Counted from the first letter of the stretch, positions 45,583-54,203 are shown. The stretch: DNA of 64,000 bases from CAVRUH01 sp963822595 (GCA_963822595.1 CAWGIG010000001.1:868001-932000), one strand, 5' to 3'. Numbers and translations: made by a program. The notes: generated from the sequence alone by a model not told the origin.

Positions 45583-45690
45583 ATGGCATCCACTCCAGGA
45601 ATAAAAAAACTTACTGAGACTGAGAAACAAGCAAAATTCCCAACATGGAATGTAAGTGTTAAAAAAATATTTGATGGCACCAAAGAGTAA
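45583..45690 (+). CDS. Possible 35-residue protein after the CheD-like gene
   Basis: ATG at 45583, four bases after the CheD-like stop and in the next frame, gives MASTPGIKKLTETEKQ and 19 more residues. It could be a coupled small partner or the tail of the CheD-like protein displaced by a frameshift. No ribosome site other than the upstream coding end is seen. Confidence 0.35.
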   Translation: MASTPGIKKLTETEKQAKFPTWNVSVKKIFDGTKE

Positions 45691-45752
45691 AAGCGACCTG
45701 TAGAAATACTGGGACGCGTAAGATTCTCTCGATTTAAAAATATCAAACAAAA

Positions 45753-45770
45753 AACCCGCAGATGCGGGTT
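45753..45770 (-). terminator. Hairpin, terminator-like on the minus strand
   Basis: AACCCGC pairs with GCGGGTT around four bases; the A run before it would be a U tract in minus-strand RNA. No minus-strand gene ends here, so its role is unclear. Confidence 0.35.
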
Positions 45771-45903
45771 ACTTCCCAACTGCTTAAAAATAATTTCTGT
45801 CATTTTTCCCGAATAATGTAAATACAACGAAAAAAGCTATCGCAAAAAGGCGAGCATTTAATAAAATAGCTTCCGATTAAATTCAAAAAAATAAGGTGAA
45901 AAG

Positions 45904-47121
45904 ATGTTTAAAACGAAAGAATCATTTACGAAAGAAGATTGGAGTAATTGGAAATACCATATAAATCATTCCATTCAAACACTTGACCAACTTGCTGAGT
46001 GGGTTGAAGTATCTGAGGAAGAAAAGCAAGGCTTTGCAGCATGCCAAAGCAAGTATAAATGGAGAGTCACTCCATATTACGCTTCCCTCATGGACAAACA
46101 TGATCCGAATTGCCCGATAAGACTACAATCCAACCCAAGTCCACATGAGATTACACCCCCATCCTCTGCTGATGTTGACCCGGTCGGCGATAGGAGCAAT
46201 TTAAAGACACGACGAGTCGTACATAAGTATCCCAATCGAGTTATTTTCCTCGTCTCAGAAGTGTGTGGAGTTTATTGCCGTCATTGTACGCGAAAATTTC
46301 ATACTACAGATCTCGAAGGAACTTACTACAACAAAAGTTTAGAGAGTTCCTTTGATCTAGACTTTGAATACATAGAAAATCATCCTGAAATCGATGATGT
46401 TCTGCTCACTGGCGGCGATCCTCTTACTCTTCCAGATAGAAAACTTGAGGAGATCATTTCTCGCCTAAGAAAGATCAAACATATCAATATCATTCGTATT
46501 GGTTCGAGATACCCGGTATTTTTACCACAAAGGATCACCCCGGAACTTTGTCAAATGTTAGAAAAGTACCACCCGATCTGGATCAATACTCACTTCAACC
46601 ATCCTGTCGAAATAACCGAAGAATCGGCAGCTGCATGTGATCGCCTTCTGCGCCATGGAATTCCTGTGGGTAATCAATCTGTTTTACTAAAAGGGATCAA
46701 TGATAATGTGGAAACGATGCGCACATTAATTAAAAAGCTCGTTGGTATTCGTGTTAGACCTTATTACCTATATCATAATGACAACGTGGTAGGTGTTTCT
46801 CACTTTACGACGACCTTGGAAAAGGGGATGGAAATTATGGATGGATTGCAAGGATTTGAAACCGGCTTTAGCGTCCCCATGTATGTGGTTACGACGAAGC
46901 TTGGAAAAATACCTGTCACTCGGGAACACATTATCAAGAAGGACGGCCGCATCTTGATTACAAATTATAAAAGACAAGTGACGGACATCACCGATTATCT
47001 CTATTCGGAACCAAAGAATCCCGATAGCTTATTGTGGCCTGCATTAAATTGGACTCAAAAGGAGACCCCGACCCTTACTGTTCAAACGCAAAGATGCGTT
47101 TCCAGTCATTCTTCATGCTGA
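45904..47121 (+). CDS. kamA: Radical SAM aminomutase of the KamA/EpmB family
   Basis: 405 residues. The [4Fe-4S]/SAM motif is C121-x3-C125-x2-C128 (CGVYCRHC), and the PLP lysine is K335 in LGKIPV. Length and LTGGDPLTL segment match lysine 2,3-aminomutase. The substrate aspartate of the YYLYxxD segment is kept (HNDN), but the second one, normally in VVDAPGGGGK, is replaced (VVTTKLGK, also shorter). It may therefore act on another amino acid or on a protein lysine such as EF-P, as EpmB does. Its end overlaps a decayed convergent gene. Confidence 0.85.
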   Translation: MFKTKESFTKEDWSNWKYHINHSIQTLDQLAEWVEVSEEEKQGFAACQSKYKWRVTPYYASLMDKHDPNCPIRLQSNPSPHEITPPSSADVDPVGDRSNLKTRRVVHKYPNRVIFLVSEVCGVYCRHCTRKFHTTDLEGTYYNKSLESSFDLDFEYIENHPEIDDVLLTGGDPLTLPDRKLEEIISRLRKIKHINIIRIGSRYPVFLPQRITPELCQMLEKYHPIWINTHFNHPVEITEESAAACDRLLRHGIPVGNQSVLLKGINDNVETMRTLIKKLVGIRVRPYYLYHNDNVVGVSHFTTTLEKGMEIMDGLQGFETGFSVPMYVVTTKLGKIPVTREHIIKKDGRILITNYKRQVTDITDYLYSEPKNPDSLLWPALNWTQKETPTLTVQTQRCVSSHSSC

Positions 47122-48037
47122 TCACAATCCAACCATTTTTCTCAGCCTCGTCATAAAGGGGCTGAGAAAATGTTCCCACTTTGGTATCGGGCAAATGTTG
47201 CGCCGGTCCATAAGCATACTCACGCACTGAATCATCATGGAGAACCAGAGCGGCAAGACGCCTCCCTTTAGCTCCTTTGGTATATTCCAGCATCTGTTGA
47301 TCTCCGATGGAATTACCGAAAGCAGCATAAGGTCTCCGCCCTATCATCAGATGAATCCCTTCAGGCTTTCCGGCATTGTTATCATTCAATAATAATTTTG
47401 GCTCCTTTGTTAGATAAGGTATGCCTTCCTTATTATACTGAAATTTAACCCCTCCAGCAGTACCAACCACTTGTTCAGGAGGGATACCGTAAATTTGTTC
47501 CGAATAAACGCGCACAAAATCTTGTCCCCCACCGGTAACAATATATGTTTTGTATCCGTTTTCTCTTAGATATCGAAGCAATTCCTGCATCGGTAGATAG
47601 GTAAGCGCCGTATAAGGACGGTTCCAGCGTGAATCTTTTGCAGTCGCTAACCAGGCCTTTGGACGTCGGATTGCCATTGCTCGGTTGACATCCCTGTAAG
47701 AGTTGCAACGGCAATTTTCTCCAAATCAGCCATAGACAGTTTTGCGATAGCCTCCCGATTACCCGACAATACTGTCTTGAAAGGCTCTACTTCTTTTAAT
47801 TCCGGGTTTAGCTGCAACAACCGCGGGAATGCGCTCAAAACAGAACATTCCTTGTGTGTACATAGGGTGTTCGACCCACAGCGTACCATCTTGGTCGAAG
47901 GTTGCAATGCGTTCTTCGGGAGGGACGAATTCCGAATTCCCCTTGTCAGTTGTCACACGAACAAATTCGATAATAGCCGTCTTTGCCGCACCATCATTCC
48001 ATGAAGAGAAGGGGCTCGGCAGAGAGCTTGAAAACAC
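47075..48037 (-). pseudogene. HAD-superfamily phosphatase, interrupted by two frameshifts
   Basis: Three frames together encode one HAD phosphatase. The first holds the nucleophile motif ATFDQDGTLW and reaches AAKP; the second continues ELKEVEPFKTV to QWQSDVQ; the third resumes AWLATAKDSRW and has ITVGG-like motif II (YIVTGGGQDF) and AAFGNSIGDQQML. The breaks are at about 47804-47806 (extra C in CCC) and 47656-47660 (one A lost from a run). The N-terminus seems to encode a signal peptide but begins with GTG. Either a decayed gene or a homopolymer sequencing problem. Confidence 0.75.
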
Positions 48038-48085
48038 AAAGAAGAAGAAAAAAACAATTTAAAAGGTGCCTCATCATTAATATCC

Positions 48086-48508
48086 TTAATGGGGAAAAAA
48101 GCTTTGTGTGCAGCAACAGCAACAACAGTAACAACAAGTGCAGCAACCGAGGATTACCAGAGCGGCTATCAGAACATTTTCTGAATTGCAGCATTTTACT
48201 CTATGATGTAAAGGGGCCGGTGCGGGAGCATAGTCCATTTGTTGGTAAGAGGATTGAGGCTTTTTTGCAGCAATTTCGGTAAGATAAGCAGCTTTTGCCG
48301 CTTCAAAAAAGGGACGACCTATTCCTAATTTATCCCCACCTGTAAATCTGCCAAAAAGCTCATTGTCATGTTGAGGATCGTCAATCACTTGTTTCCAAAT
48401 TTTGCAGACCGCACGACAACGTACAATTTCAGGAAAATCAAGGAATTTAGAGCTATAACGCAATAAATCTTTCGGAGCACGTTCAATATGGCGACTGACA
48501 GGTTCCAT
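48086..48508 (-). CDS. F-box-like protein with cysteine-rich C-terminal membrane tail
   Basis: 140 residues from the ATG at 48508 (GAGG upstream); the frame is open to 48589. Residues 11-43 fit an F-box (APKDLLRYSSKFLDF, RCRAVCKIWKQ). After a Pro/Ala linker, residues 112-121 are hydrophobic (VLIAALVILG), followed at once by CCTCCYCCCCCC, ten cysteines in twelve positions. Such tails are heavily S-palmitoylated in eukaryotes, and host palmitoylation is a known way to anchor effectors. The upstream gene ends ten bases before this start. Ubiquitin-ligase role is inferred. Confidence 0.65.
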   Translation of the reverse strand: MEPVSRHIERAPKDLLRYSSKFLDFPEIVRCRAVCKIWKQVIDDPQHDNELFGRFTGGDKLGIGRPFFEAAKAAYLTEIAAKKPQSSYQQMDYAPAPAPLHHRVKCCNSENVLIAALVILGCCTCCYCCCCCCTQSFFPH

Positions 48509-48518
48509 AATCAAATCC

Positions 48519-49283
48519 TCAATTCTTGTAATAAATATAAGCAGGATTAGTCCGGCTGGCACCAAATGCCAAAAATGCTTCTGATTCATCTAGAGTTATT
48601 TTAAGAAAGCGAGCTTGATGGATGTCATGAAACTCAGGATGAGCCTCCCTAGTCACTACCTCAACTTTCACTTTGGCATTAGGAGATAGTTTTTCCAACT
48701 CTATAGCCAAACGAGGAGATAACTCATTCCATTTTTCTAAATATAGCGTATTACAAGTGTTAAAGAGAAAACTCCCCATTAAGTCCTGAGGAAATTTGGC
48801 TTCGCTTTTTGAAAGAATAGCAATTGCAATCACATTAAAAACGAGGTCCTCCGGATTTTTATCCAGCCCGGCTGCTTCTACCAACTTTAAATTTAAAAAG
48901 ACCTCCGTCGTGGAACCCCTAGAATAATTTTGATTACTTATCACATCAAATTCAATATTTTCATTATTCAGTAATCTGTAATTCATGCCTAGAAAGGCTA
49001 TTTTTTGGACGAGAATATCAGCATGAGTGACTTCCGTTGGCTTTAACAGTTTCACCGCCCGGACAAGTTTATCTAATGGAATATCAAAACAAGAACTTCT
49101 TCCATACCAATGCTCTTCGGTAGCTCTTAAAACACCCTCTTGAATTTCTGCTGTTTTATAAAATTTACCTTCATACCAAACGCGTATGAAACACTCGCCT
49201 TTATCATAATTTATACTATCTGGGTGAATGGAACATGCCTCAACGTAAATATGATTTTGTGGAACGCCGCCTAAATTCATCAT
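48519..49283 (-). CDS. Hypothetical 254-residue protein upstream of the F-box gene
   Basis: Soluble protein without recognised domain. AAGGAG precedes the tandem ATG codons at 49283/49280. It is ten bases upstream of the F-box/Cys-tail gene and twelve bases downstream of the PhyH gene, so the three form one transcript. Co-expression with an F-box gene makes a secreted partner possible. Nothing in the sequence shows function. Confidence 0.6.
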   Translation of the reverse strand: MMNLGGVPQNHIYVEACSIHPDSINYDKGECFIRVWYEGKFYKTAEIQEGVLRATEEHWYGRSSCFDIPLDKLVRAVKLLKPTEVTHADILVQKIAFLGMNYRLLNNENIEFDVISNQNYSRGSTTEVFLNLKLVEAAGLDKNPEDLVFNVIAIAILSKSEAKFPQDLMGSFLFNTCNTLYLEKWNELSPRLAIELEKLSPNAKVKVEVVTREAHPEFHDIHQARFLKITLDESEAFLAFGASRTNPAYIYYKN

Positions 49284-49294
49284 TTAATCTCTCC

Positions 49295-50296
49295 TTATTC
49301 GTTAAATTGGGAATTTGCCGTTATGGATGCAAATTCCTCTCTTTGAAGCCAATTGTCAGCAGGGTAATTTGAATCACCGCTGATAAGATGAAAGGTATAA
49401 GCCTTTCGAGATTTATCGGAAAGATTTTTACCGCTTCTATGCACTAATGTTCCGGGAAAAATGATCACAGACCCTTTTTTCATAGGCAATACCACGAAAT
49501 CTTCCGCCGGCCAATGAGTGCTATAGAGCGTTTCAATTTCATCATCTGTGAGAGCAGTTCCATACATATCTTGCGTGATGAACCCTGGCCCTTCAGGATT
49601 TTTTACATAACGTGTAAGTAAATCCCATTGATGACTCCCTGGAATAGCCCACAAGCAAGCATTTTCAGGCGTAGCATCTTCTAAGGGCATCCAAAAGGCT
49701 AAGGTAGTATTTGGAGATGTATAAAGAAAAGTGCTGTCTTGGTGGGGGGAAACTTCTCCTCCAATACGTTTTGGCTTGCAAATCACCATCGACTGATTCA
49801 ATTTTGGATCATTCACTCCTAACTCTTGGGCAATATTTCGCACGGAATCCCTGAAAGTGACAGCGTGAAATTTCTCATTACACTCGCCCACCGCATGCCC
49901 CAGTTTATTGATAGCATCGACCTTATCTACAACGAGGATGCCATCCTTAAAGGCCTTTTCTTCAAAAAAGAAGCTGATTTTATCAATCGAATCCTGAAAG
50001 TATCTTCCGCGATTCTCAATAGAGTCATTTCTGGCGGCAAAAATCTCTGTAGATTCTGCTGTTGGAATAAATTCATAAATCAACTTGTCTGTTTCTGCTG
50101 AGAGAGAACCACATTCTTCGGTCGTTAGATAATTGTCGAAAATGAGAAATCCATTTGTATCATAATAATCCCGCATCTGTTGGGTTAGTTGTCCGTCGAC
50201 CGGAAACTCAAAATGTTCAACAACAATGGTTTCAGATGAGGCTGAGATAACCCCTAGAGTTAAAACTGACACCAATAAAAGTTTTGAAAAATTCAT
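49295..50296 (-). CDS. Phytanoyl-CoA dioxygenase (PhyH)-family protein with signal peptide
   Basis: 333 residues. A signal peptide (MNFSKLLLVSVLTLGVISAS) precedes the PhyH domain. The iron ligands are H185-x-D187 (HQDSTF) and H286 (LVHRSGKN), and the segment ENACLWAIPGSHQ is typical. The family are Fe(II)/2-oxoglutarate dioxygenases, often of lipids or small molecules, and best known in eukaryotes (PHYH, PHYHD1). Export is unusual because 2-oxoglutarate is cytoplasmic. It starts a three-gene unit. Confidence 0.82.
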   Translation of the reverse strand: MNFSKLLLVSVLTLGVISASSETIVVEHFEFPVDGQLTQQMRDYYDTNGFLIFDNYLTTEECGSLSAETDKLIYEFIPTAESTEIFAARNDSIENRGRYFQDSIDKISFFFEEKAFKDGILVVDKVDAINKLGHAVGECNEKFHAVTFRDSVRNIAQELGVNDPKLNQSMVICKPKRIGGEVSPHQDSTFLYTSPNTTLAFWMPLEDATPENACLWAIPGSHQWDLLTRYVKNPEGPGFITQDMYGTALTDDEIETLYSTHWPAEDFVVLPMKKGSVIIFPGTLVHRSGKNLSDKSRKAYTFHLISGDSNYPADNWLQREEFASITANSQFNE

Positions 50297-50451
50297 GAAA
50301 TTCCTCCTATTTTTTTTCGATAATCATCAAAATTATATTTTATGTAAACCGCTTTAAGCTTTTACTATAATTTTCTTATTGCAATTTTGATTTGATAAAA
50401 TAGTTGATTTTCACGTAAAATAAGTTCTTTTTTATAATTAAAGGTTACTTT

Positions 50452-51555
50452 GTGAGAAGGTTAATTTCATTTTTATTTCTCTTTTGGTGTGCCACAATTA
50501 ATGGTTTGTATTCGCAGCCTGTTGATTATGGTTTAGTGCAGTATGTCGATCAATACAGCTCAGAGGTTTTGGAGCAAAAATTAATCGCTGTGCATGCAAC
50601 CGATTATCCCCCTTTAGGTGGGCTTTTAAAAGCTGGTCATGGGGGTGTTGAGAGTTTCAACAACAAGATCGAACCCCAGGTTCTAGATTTGCTAAACCAA
50701 AGTCGCGCTACGATTCATTTTAGCTTAGGAGAATTGGTTAGACCCGTGGGTGATTGGATGAGTTGGGAGGAAAATAAATTTGCTGTTGTTGTACCTCTAA
50801 AAGATTTAATGCCTCAGCTGATCAATATAAATTGTTACGATACGTTTATACTAGGTGATTTCAAATTAACCAGTACAACCATTCTCGTTGCTCCTGAAGG
50901 GGAAATTCAAAGCAATCAGGAAGGTTTTATTCTTTATGAATATAATCCTTCCGTCTCTTCACTGCGTGAATCCGTCGACCATGCCATTCAAATACTTAAT
51001 GGGTGGTCAATACACATGTTGGACGATGAAGATGAAGATATTCTGAGAGAAGCATTGTTTGAGGGAGAAAATATCAACACAAAGTCTTTTTTTGCTCCTT
51101 TACTGGAGGGAAAACCCTATCTTTCTGTTGGACTCAGATTTGAAGAGGGTGAGGGAGAGCATTATCGGTTGTCGAATATTGAAATTGGCATTTTGAGTCT
51201 TGTAAACCATTTCTTTGATTTTTTTGGTGAAAATAAAAATGTTTGGTCCACAGAACAACTTTTGAACAGCATTGATTTTTTAGATGAGAATTTCAGCGCT
51301 TGGGAAAATTCCTTAGTTAGTTTTAACATGGGCCCTTACAGTTTGGAGGCTTTTCGAAGATTAACGAATGGTGTGAACATCATGACAAATATTGCTCAAC
51401 TTGAGTTTTATCTAAATACTAAATATTCCAGAACATTGAAGGGTTTAGATAAGGCAGGTCGAAATGAGCTGATAAAGAGATGGACGCAATTGGATGAGCT
51501 TGAGAGCTATTTTGATGAGAACATTGAATACTTAATGATTATTAGTGAAAATTAA
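50452..51555 (+). CDS. Secreted hypothetical protein
   Basis: 367 residues beginning with GTG at 50452, preceded by AAAGG. The signal peptide is MRRLISFLFLFWCATINGLY. The mature part begins with QKLIAVHATDYPPLGGLLKAG and RATIHFSLGELVRP, then becomes helical at the C-terminus. I recognise no family. It stands alone, divergent from the PhyH unit and convergent with the small membrane gene. Confidence 0.6.
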   Translation: MRRLISFLFLFWCATINGLYSQPVDYGLVQYVDQYSSEVLEQKLIAVHATDYPPLGGLLKAGHGGVESFNNKIEPQVLDLLNQSRATIHFSLGELVRPVGDWMSWEENKFAVVVPLKDLMPQLININCYDTFILGDFKLTSTTILVAPEGEIQSNQEGFILYEYNPSVSSLRESVDHAIQILNGWSIHMLDDEDEDILREALFEGENINTKSFFAPLLEGKPYLSVGLRFEEGEGEHYRLSNIEIGILSLVNHFFDFFGENKNVWSTEQLLNSIDFLDENFSAWENSLVSFNMGPYSLEAFRRLTNGVNIMTNIAQLEFYLNTKYSRTLKGLDKAGRNELIKRWTQLDELESYFDENIEYLMIISEN

Positions 51556-51638
51556 TTTTAAGTTTATCAATTGAAGAAGGGGTCAAACCGGAGACCTTTT
51601 GGTCTGACCTTTTTTGACCCCGCTTTACTTTCCTTACT

Positions 51639-51962
51639 TCAATTGTTTTGAAGTTGGGCCGCTTGACGTGGGCCCTTAACAGCTCCATAGATAAAAGCTG
51701 CCACATCCATTCCAACACCCACACCCAAAAGAACTGCAGAGGAGGGAATCCAAGCAGGGTCTGCGTAGGCACATGGATTCATGCAAGAATTGCGTAATAC
51801 ACTTAAACCAACCGCTCCAACAGTTATTAGAACATTAGTGGCGGGCATGATTGACCAAACGCAATTCAAGCCAGCAGAAACTCTCGCCCCACAAGTGGGC
51901 GTATTGGGAGCAGGATAGGCCTGCTGAGCCTCTCCTGCATTAGAAGGTATAGAAGCGGTCAT
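51639..51962 (-). CDS. Small two-helix membrane protein, possibly Inc-like
   Basis: 107 residues from the ATG at 51962 (AGGAG upstream; the longer frame to 52031 lacks a site). The front is Pro/Ala-rich (QQAYPAPNTPT). Two hydrophobic helices lie at about 38-58 and 74-96, separated by a short Cys/Pro loop (NSCMNPCAYADP). This is compatible with a minimal inclusion membrane protein, but the loop is longer than usual. Function unknown. Confidence 0.55.
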   Translation of the reverse strand: MTASIPSNAGEAQQAYPAPNTPTCGARVSAGLNCVWSIMPATNVLITVGAVGLSVLRNSCMNPCAYADPAWIPSSAVLLGVGVGMDVAAFIYGAVKGPRQAAQLQNN

Positions 51963-52072
51963 AGTTAATCTCCTGTAATAGTTAATAAAATCTTTAAAAC
52001 ATGAATCAGGATCTTGTTTGCCCCAATTCATCTCCGTTTATACCCAACTTCAGGAAATTATACTTTATGTTT

Positions 52073-52561
52073 TTAGAGATCAACTTTTATACGCTTGTCT
52101 ATGTGGTGTTTCTGAAAATATTGTGGATCTTGTACGTAGATTTCATCGAGATGAATTTTAAATATGCTGCGAGGGGTTCCATCATATTTATCTACATCGA
52201 TAGGCTTTTTTTCATCAGGCCAAATTTTTTTATTGAAGAGTTGCATGATTTTCTCATATTCGGGTTTATCAGCCAAAAAAGCATGACCGCGAATCTGCAC
52301 ACCATTCGTATCTGCAGCAAGATTTCCTTCTTTTTGATTCGTATTAAAAATACTGATAGCTACTTGCGACTCAACTTGAATATGTTGAGCGTGTATTGAA
52401 TCATGAGAACTTACAAAGTAAATGGTTTTGAACTGATCATGTACAAAAAAAAGGGGAGCGATCCAAGTTTCTTTTCCGTTGAAAGTTGCAAGAGAAAGAA
52501 AGGTGGTGCTATCAATGATAGACCTAGCAATCTCGGCAGGATGAAATGTGTCAATATTCAT
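52073..52561 (-). CDS. Pyridoxamine-5'-phosphate-oxidase-like flavin protein
   Basis: 162 residues of the split-barrel FMN-binding fold: TFLSLATFNGKETWIAPLFFV and TIYFVSSHDSIHAQHI are the usual first strands. It resembles general stress protein 26 type members rather than true PdxH. Likely an FMN- or F420-type reductase; substrate unknown. Single gene. Confidence 0.8.
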   Translation of the reverse strand: MNIDTFHPAEIARSIIDSTTFLSLATFNGKETWIAPLFFVHDQFKTIYFVSSHDSIHAQHIQVESQVAISIFNTNQKEGNLAADTNGVQIRGHAFLADKPEYEKIMQLFNKKIWPDEKKPIDVDKYDGTPRSIFKIHLDEIYVQDPQYFQKHHIDKRIKVDL

Positions 52562-52683
52562 CGAATTTTCCTTTAGTTAAAGTTTCTAATGCTTATTTTT
52601 GTTTTTTCGGATCACCGTTTTTTAATTCCTTATAATGCTGGGGGGCTTATTTTGCAAGGAGGATGGTGGGCCTCCTTTATGAT

Positions 52684-52712
52684 TTGACTTATTTTGAGAT
52701 ATTTTCATAAGA
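52684..52712 (+). promoter_or_regulatory. Promoter of the first paralogue
   Basis: TTGACT, 17 bases, then ATAAGA. The same segment is repeated almost unchanged before the second paralogue at 53730. Confidence 0.6.
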
Positions 52713-52745
52713 TCTCAACAACCAAACAAAAATGGAGTTGGCTAT

Positions 52746-53111
52746 ATGACATTATCATTAGAAAACCTGTCATCAGTATTCTCAAAACAGTACGATGAGT
52801 TATGTGAAAGCAGACCGGAGCACGGTGTAAAAACTGAAAACGAATATCTATCTTTAGTAGGTGATTCACGCGTCGAAGTAACATCAAAAATGGAAAGAAT
52901 GGTACATAAAATTCCAGATGGAGCTGCATTTTGCGGCGGAAAACTTAGTACTGATACTGTTGTTGTAACCGTCAACCCACCCGATGAAAAAATTGAGCAA
53001 GCAGTCGCTTCTTTTTTTAAGAGCCGAGTTTTTCCAGCCATGTTTGGAGCACCAGCAATGCCAGTATTCGATGAAGTTAAGATAAACGGCAAAAAGATAA
53101 TGTTGGCATAG
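52746..53111 (+). CDS. Hypothetical 121-residue protein, member 1 of a tandem paralogue pair
   Basis: Shares the plan of the protein at 53792: a serine-rich start (LENLSSVFSKQYDELC), a central VEVTSKMERMVHKIP and a VNPPDEKIEQAVASFF helix, then a Phe/Pro-rich end. Roughly 40% of positions match by eye. Upstream DNA including the promoter and ATGGAGTT ribosome site is also duplicated. No known domain; no membrane segment. The N-terminus could be a type III signal. Confidence 0.65.
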   Translation: MTLSLENLSSVFSKQYDELCESRPEHGVKTENEYLSLVGDSRVEVTSKMERMVHKIPDGAAFCGGKLSTDTVVVTVNPPDEKIEQAVASFFKSRVFPAMFGAPAMPVFDEVKINGKKIMLA

Positions 53112-53119
53112 ATAAAAGG

Positions 53120-53143
53120 TTGGGAGAGATCACTCTCCCAACT
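53120..53143. terminator. Bidirectional terminator-like hairpin
   Basis: GTTGGGAGAG pairs with CTCTCCCAAC around ATCA between two convergent genes. T residues follow on the minus strand. Confidence 0.7.
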
Positions 53144-53160
53144 TCACTCAAAAAACCGCC

Positions 53161-53553
53161 CTATCTATCATCCCTGGTTAGGAAACGTTGATGACCACTT
53201 TTATAGGGATTATAACTTTCTGCTTCCTCGTTACATTTTTCTTTTTCCAAAAACAGACCGAGTAGTATTTGATTTTTTTCATATTTTTTAAGTTGATTTT
53301 CTATTTTGGTTAACCTCTCATTTGTTAAGTCAAGTGTTTTTTGAAGTAAGGAAATAACCTCATCTGCATTTTTTGAGGAATGGATCTCAATTTTGTGGTT
53401 GGAGATATCGGAGGTCGCAGTTGATTCCAGTGAAGGATTAAGAGTTTTTCTGGCGAATTCACTCATCGTACGTTTTTGTATATGAGTAATGGTTAAACGA
53501 GAAATGCCTGTATACGTTGGGATGAAACCTCTTGAAATTGAAGGTATTGACAT
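53161..53553 (-). CDS. Hypothetical coiled-coil protein between the paralogues
   Basis: 130 residues; AAGGAG lies upstream of the ATG. The first 35 residues are Ser/Thr/Ile-rich and basic, possibly a secretion signal. Residues about 62-100 are coiled coil (ISLLQKTLDLTNERLTKIEN). No family recognised. It sits in opposite orientation inside the duplicated pair. Confidence 0.55.
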   Translation of the reverse strand: MSIPSISRGFIPTYTGISRLTITHIQKRTMSEFARKTLNPSLESTATSDISNHKIEIHSSKNADEVISLLQKTLDLTNERLTKIENQLKKYEKNQILLGLFLEKEKCNEEAESYNPYKSGHQRFLTRDDR

Positions 53554-53729
53554 CTGTAAAACTCCTTGTTAAATGGGTTATTGGATATTAAGAATGAAAT
53601 ATGCTTTCATGAAAATTTCTCATAATTTTCCGGACTTGTATATCAAAGAACTGAATTATATTCCAATAAAAATACAGCCAGGTTTGGCATTCTGAAAGGC
53701 CGCGAAAAGAGCCTTTTCACTTTTTAAAT

Positions 53730-53758
53730 TTGACTTATTTCCAGATATTTTCTTATTA
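53730..53758 (+). promoter_or_regulatory. Promoter of the second paralogue
   Basis: TTGACT, 17 bases, then TTATTA; spacer text matches that at 52684 except at a few positions. Confidence 0.6.
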
Positions 53759-53791
53759 TCCCTACAACCAAATTAAAATGGAGTTAGAAAA

Positions 53792-54154
53792 ATGTCATTT
53801 TCAATAGACAACCTGTCATCAGGGTTCTCAACACAGTTTAATAAGTTGTGTGGACCTCAAATTTCGGATGGCATGAAACTTACAAGCTTAAGTGCTTTTA
53901 TAGTAGGTGATTCAGCTGTACAAGTAACATCAAAAATGAAAAGACAAGTACATACTGTTCCACAAGGGATTCTAAGTCCCACCGGAAAACTTAGCGTTAA
54001 TAAGGTCAGTGTGTTTGTAAACCCGGCTGATGAAAAAATTGTGCAAGCAATAGCGTCACATTTTAAAGGGCTCTATTTTCCACAATCCATCATTGGAGAA
54101 GCGCCAGAACGATTGTTCAGTGAAATTATGATAAACAAAAAAAAAATAATCTAA
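53792..54154 (+). CDS. Hypothetical 120-residue protein, member 2 of the tandem paralogue pair
   Basis: Begins IDNLSSGFSTQFNKLC and has VQVTSKMKRQVHTVP and VNPADEKIVQAIASHF at the same places as member 1. The ending is basic (INKKKII). The retained promoter, ribosome site and intact frame suggest both copies are used. Function unknown. Confidence 0.65.
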   Translation: MSFSIDNLSSGFSTQFNKLCGPQISDGMKLTSLSAFIVGDSAVQVTSKMKRQVHTVPQGILSPTGKLSVNKVSVFVNPADEKIVQAIASHFKGLYFPQSIIGEAPERLFSEIMINKKKII

Positions 54155-54169
54155 GCATCTATTTCAATC

Positions 54170-54194
54170 AAAGGGACCGTTTCACGGTCCCTTT
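54170..54194. terminator. Bidirectional terminator hairpin
   Basis: AAAGGGACCGT pairs with ACGGTCCCTTT around TTC, between the convergent ends of paralogue 2 and the DUF1254 gene. Confidence 0.8.
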
Positions 54195-54203
54195 CCTAAA
54201 AGC

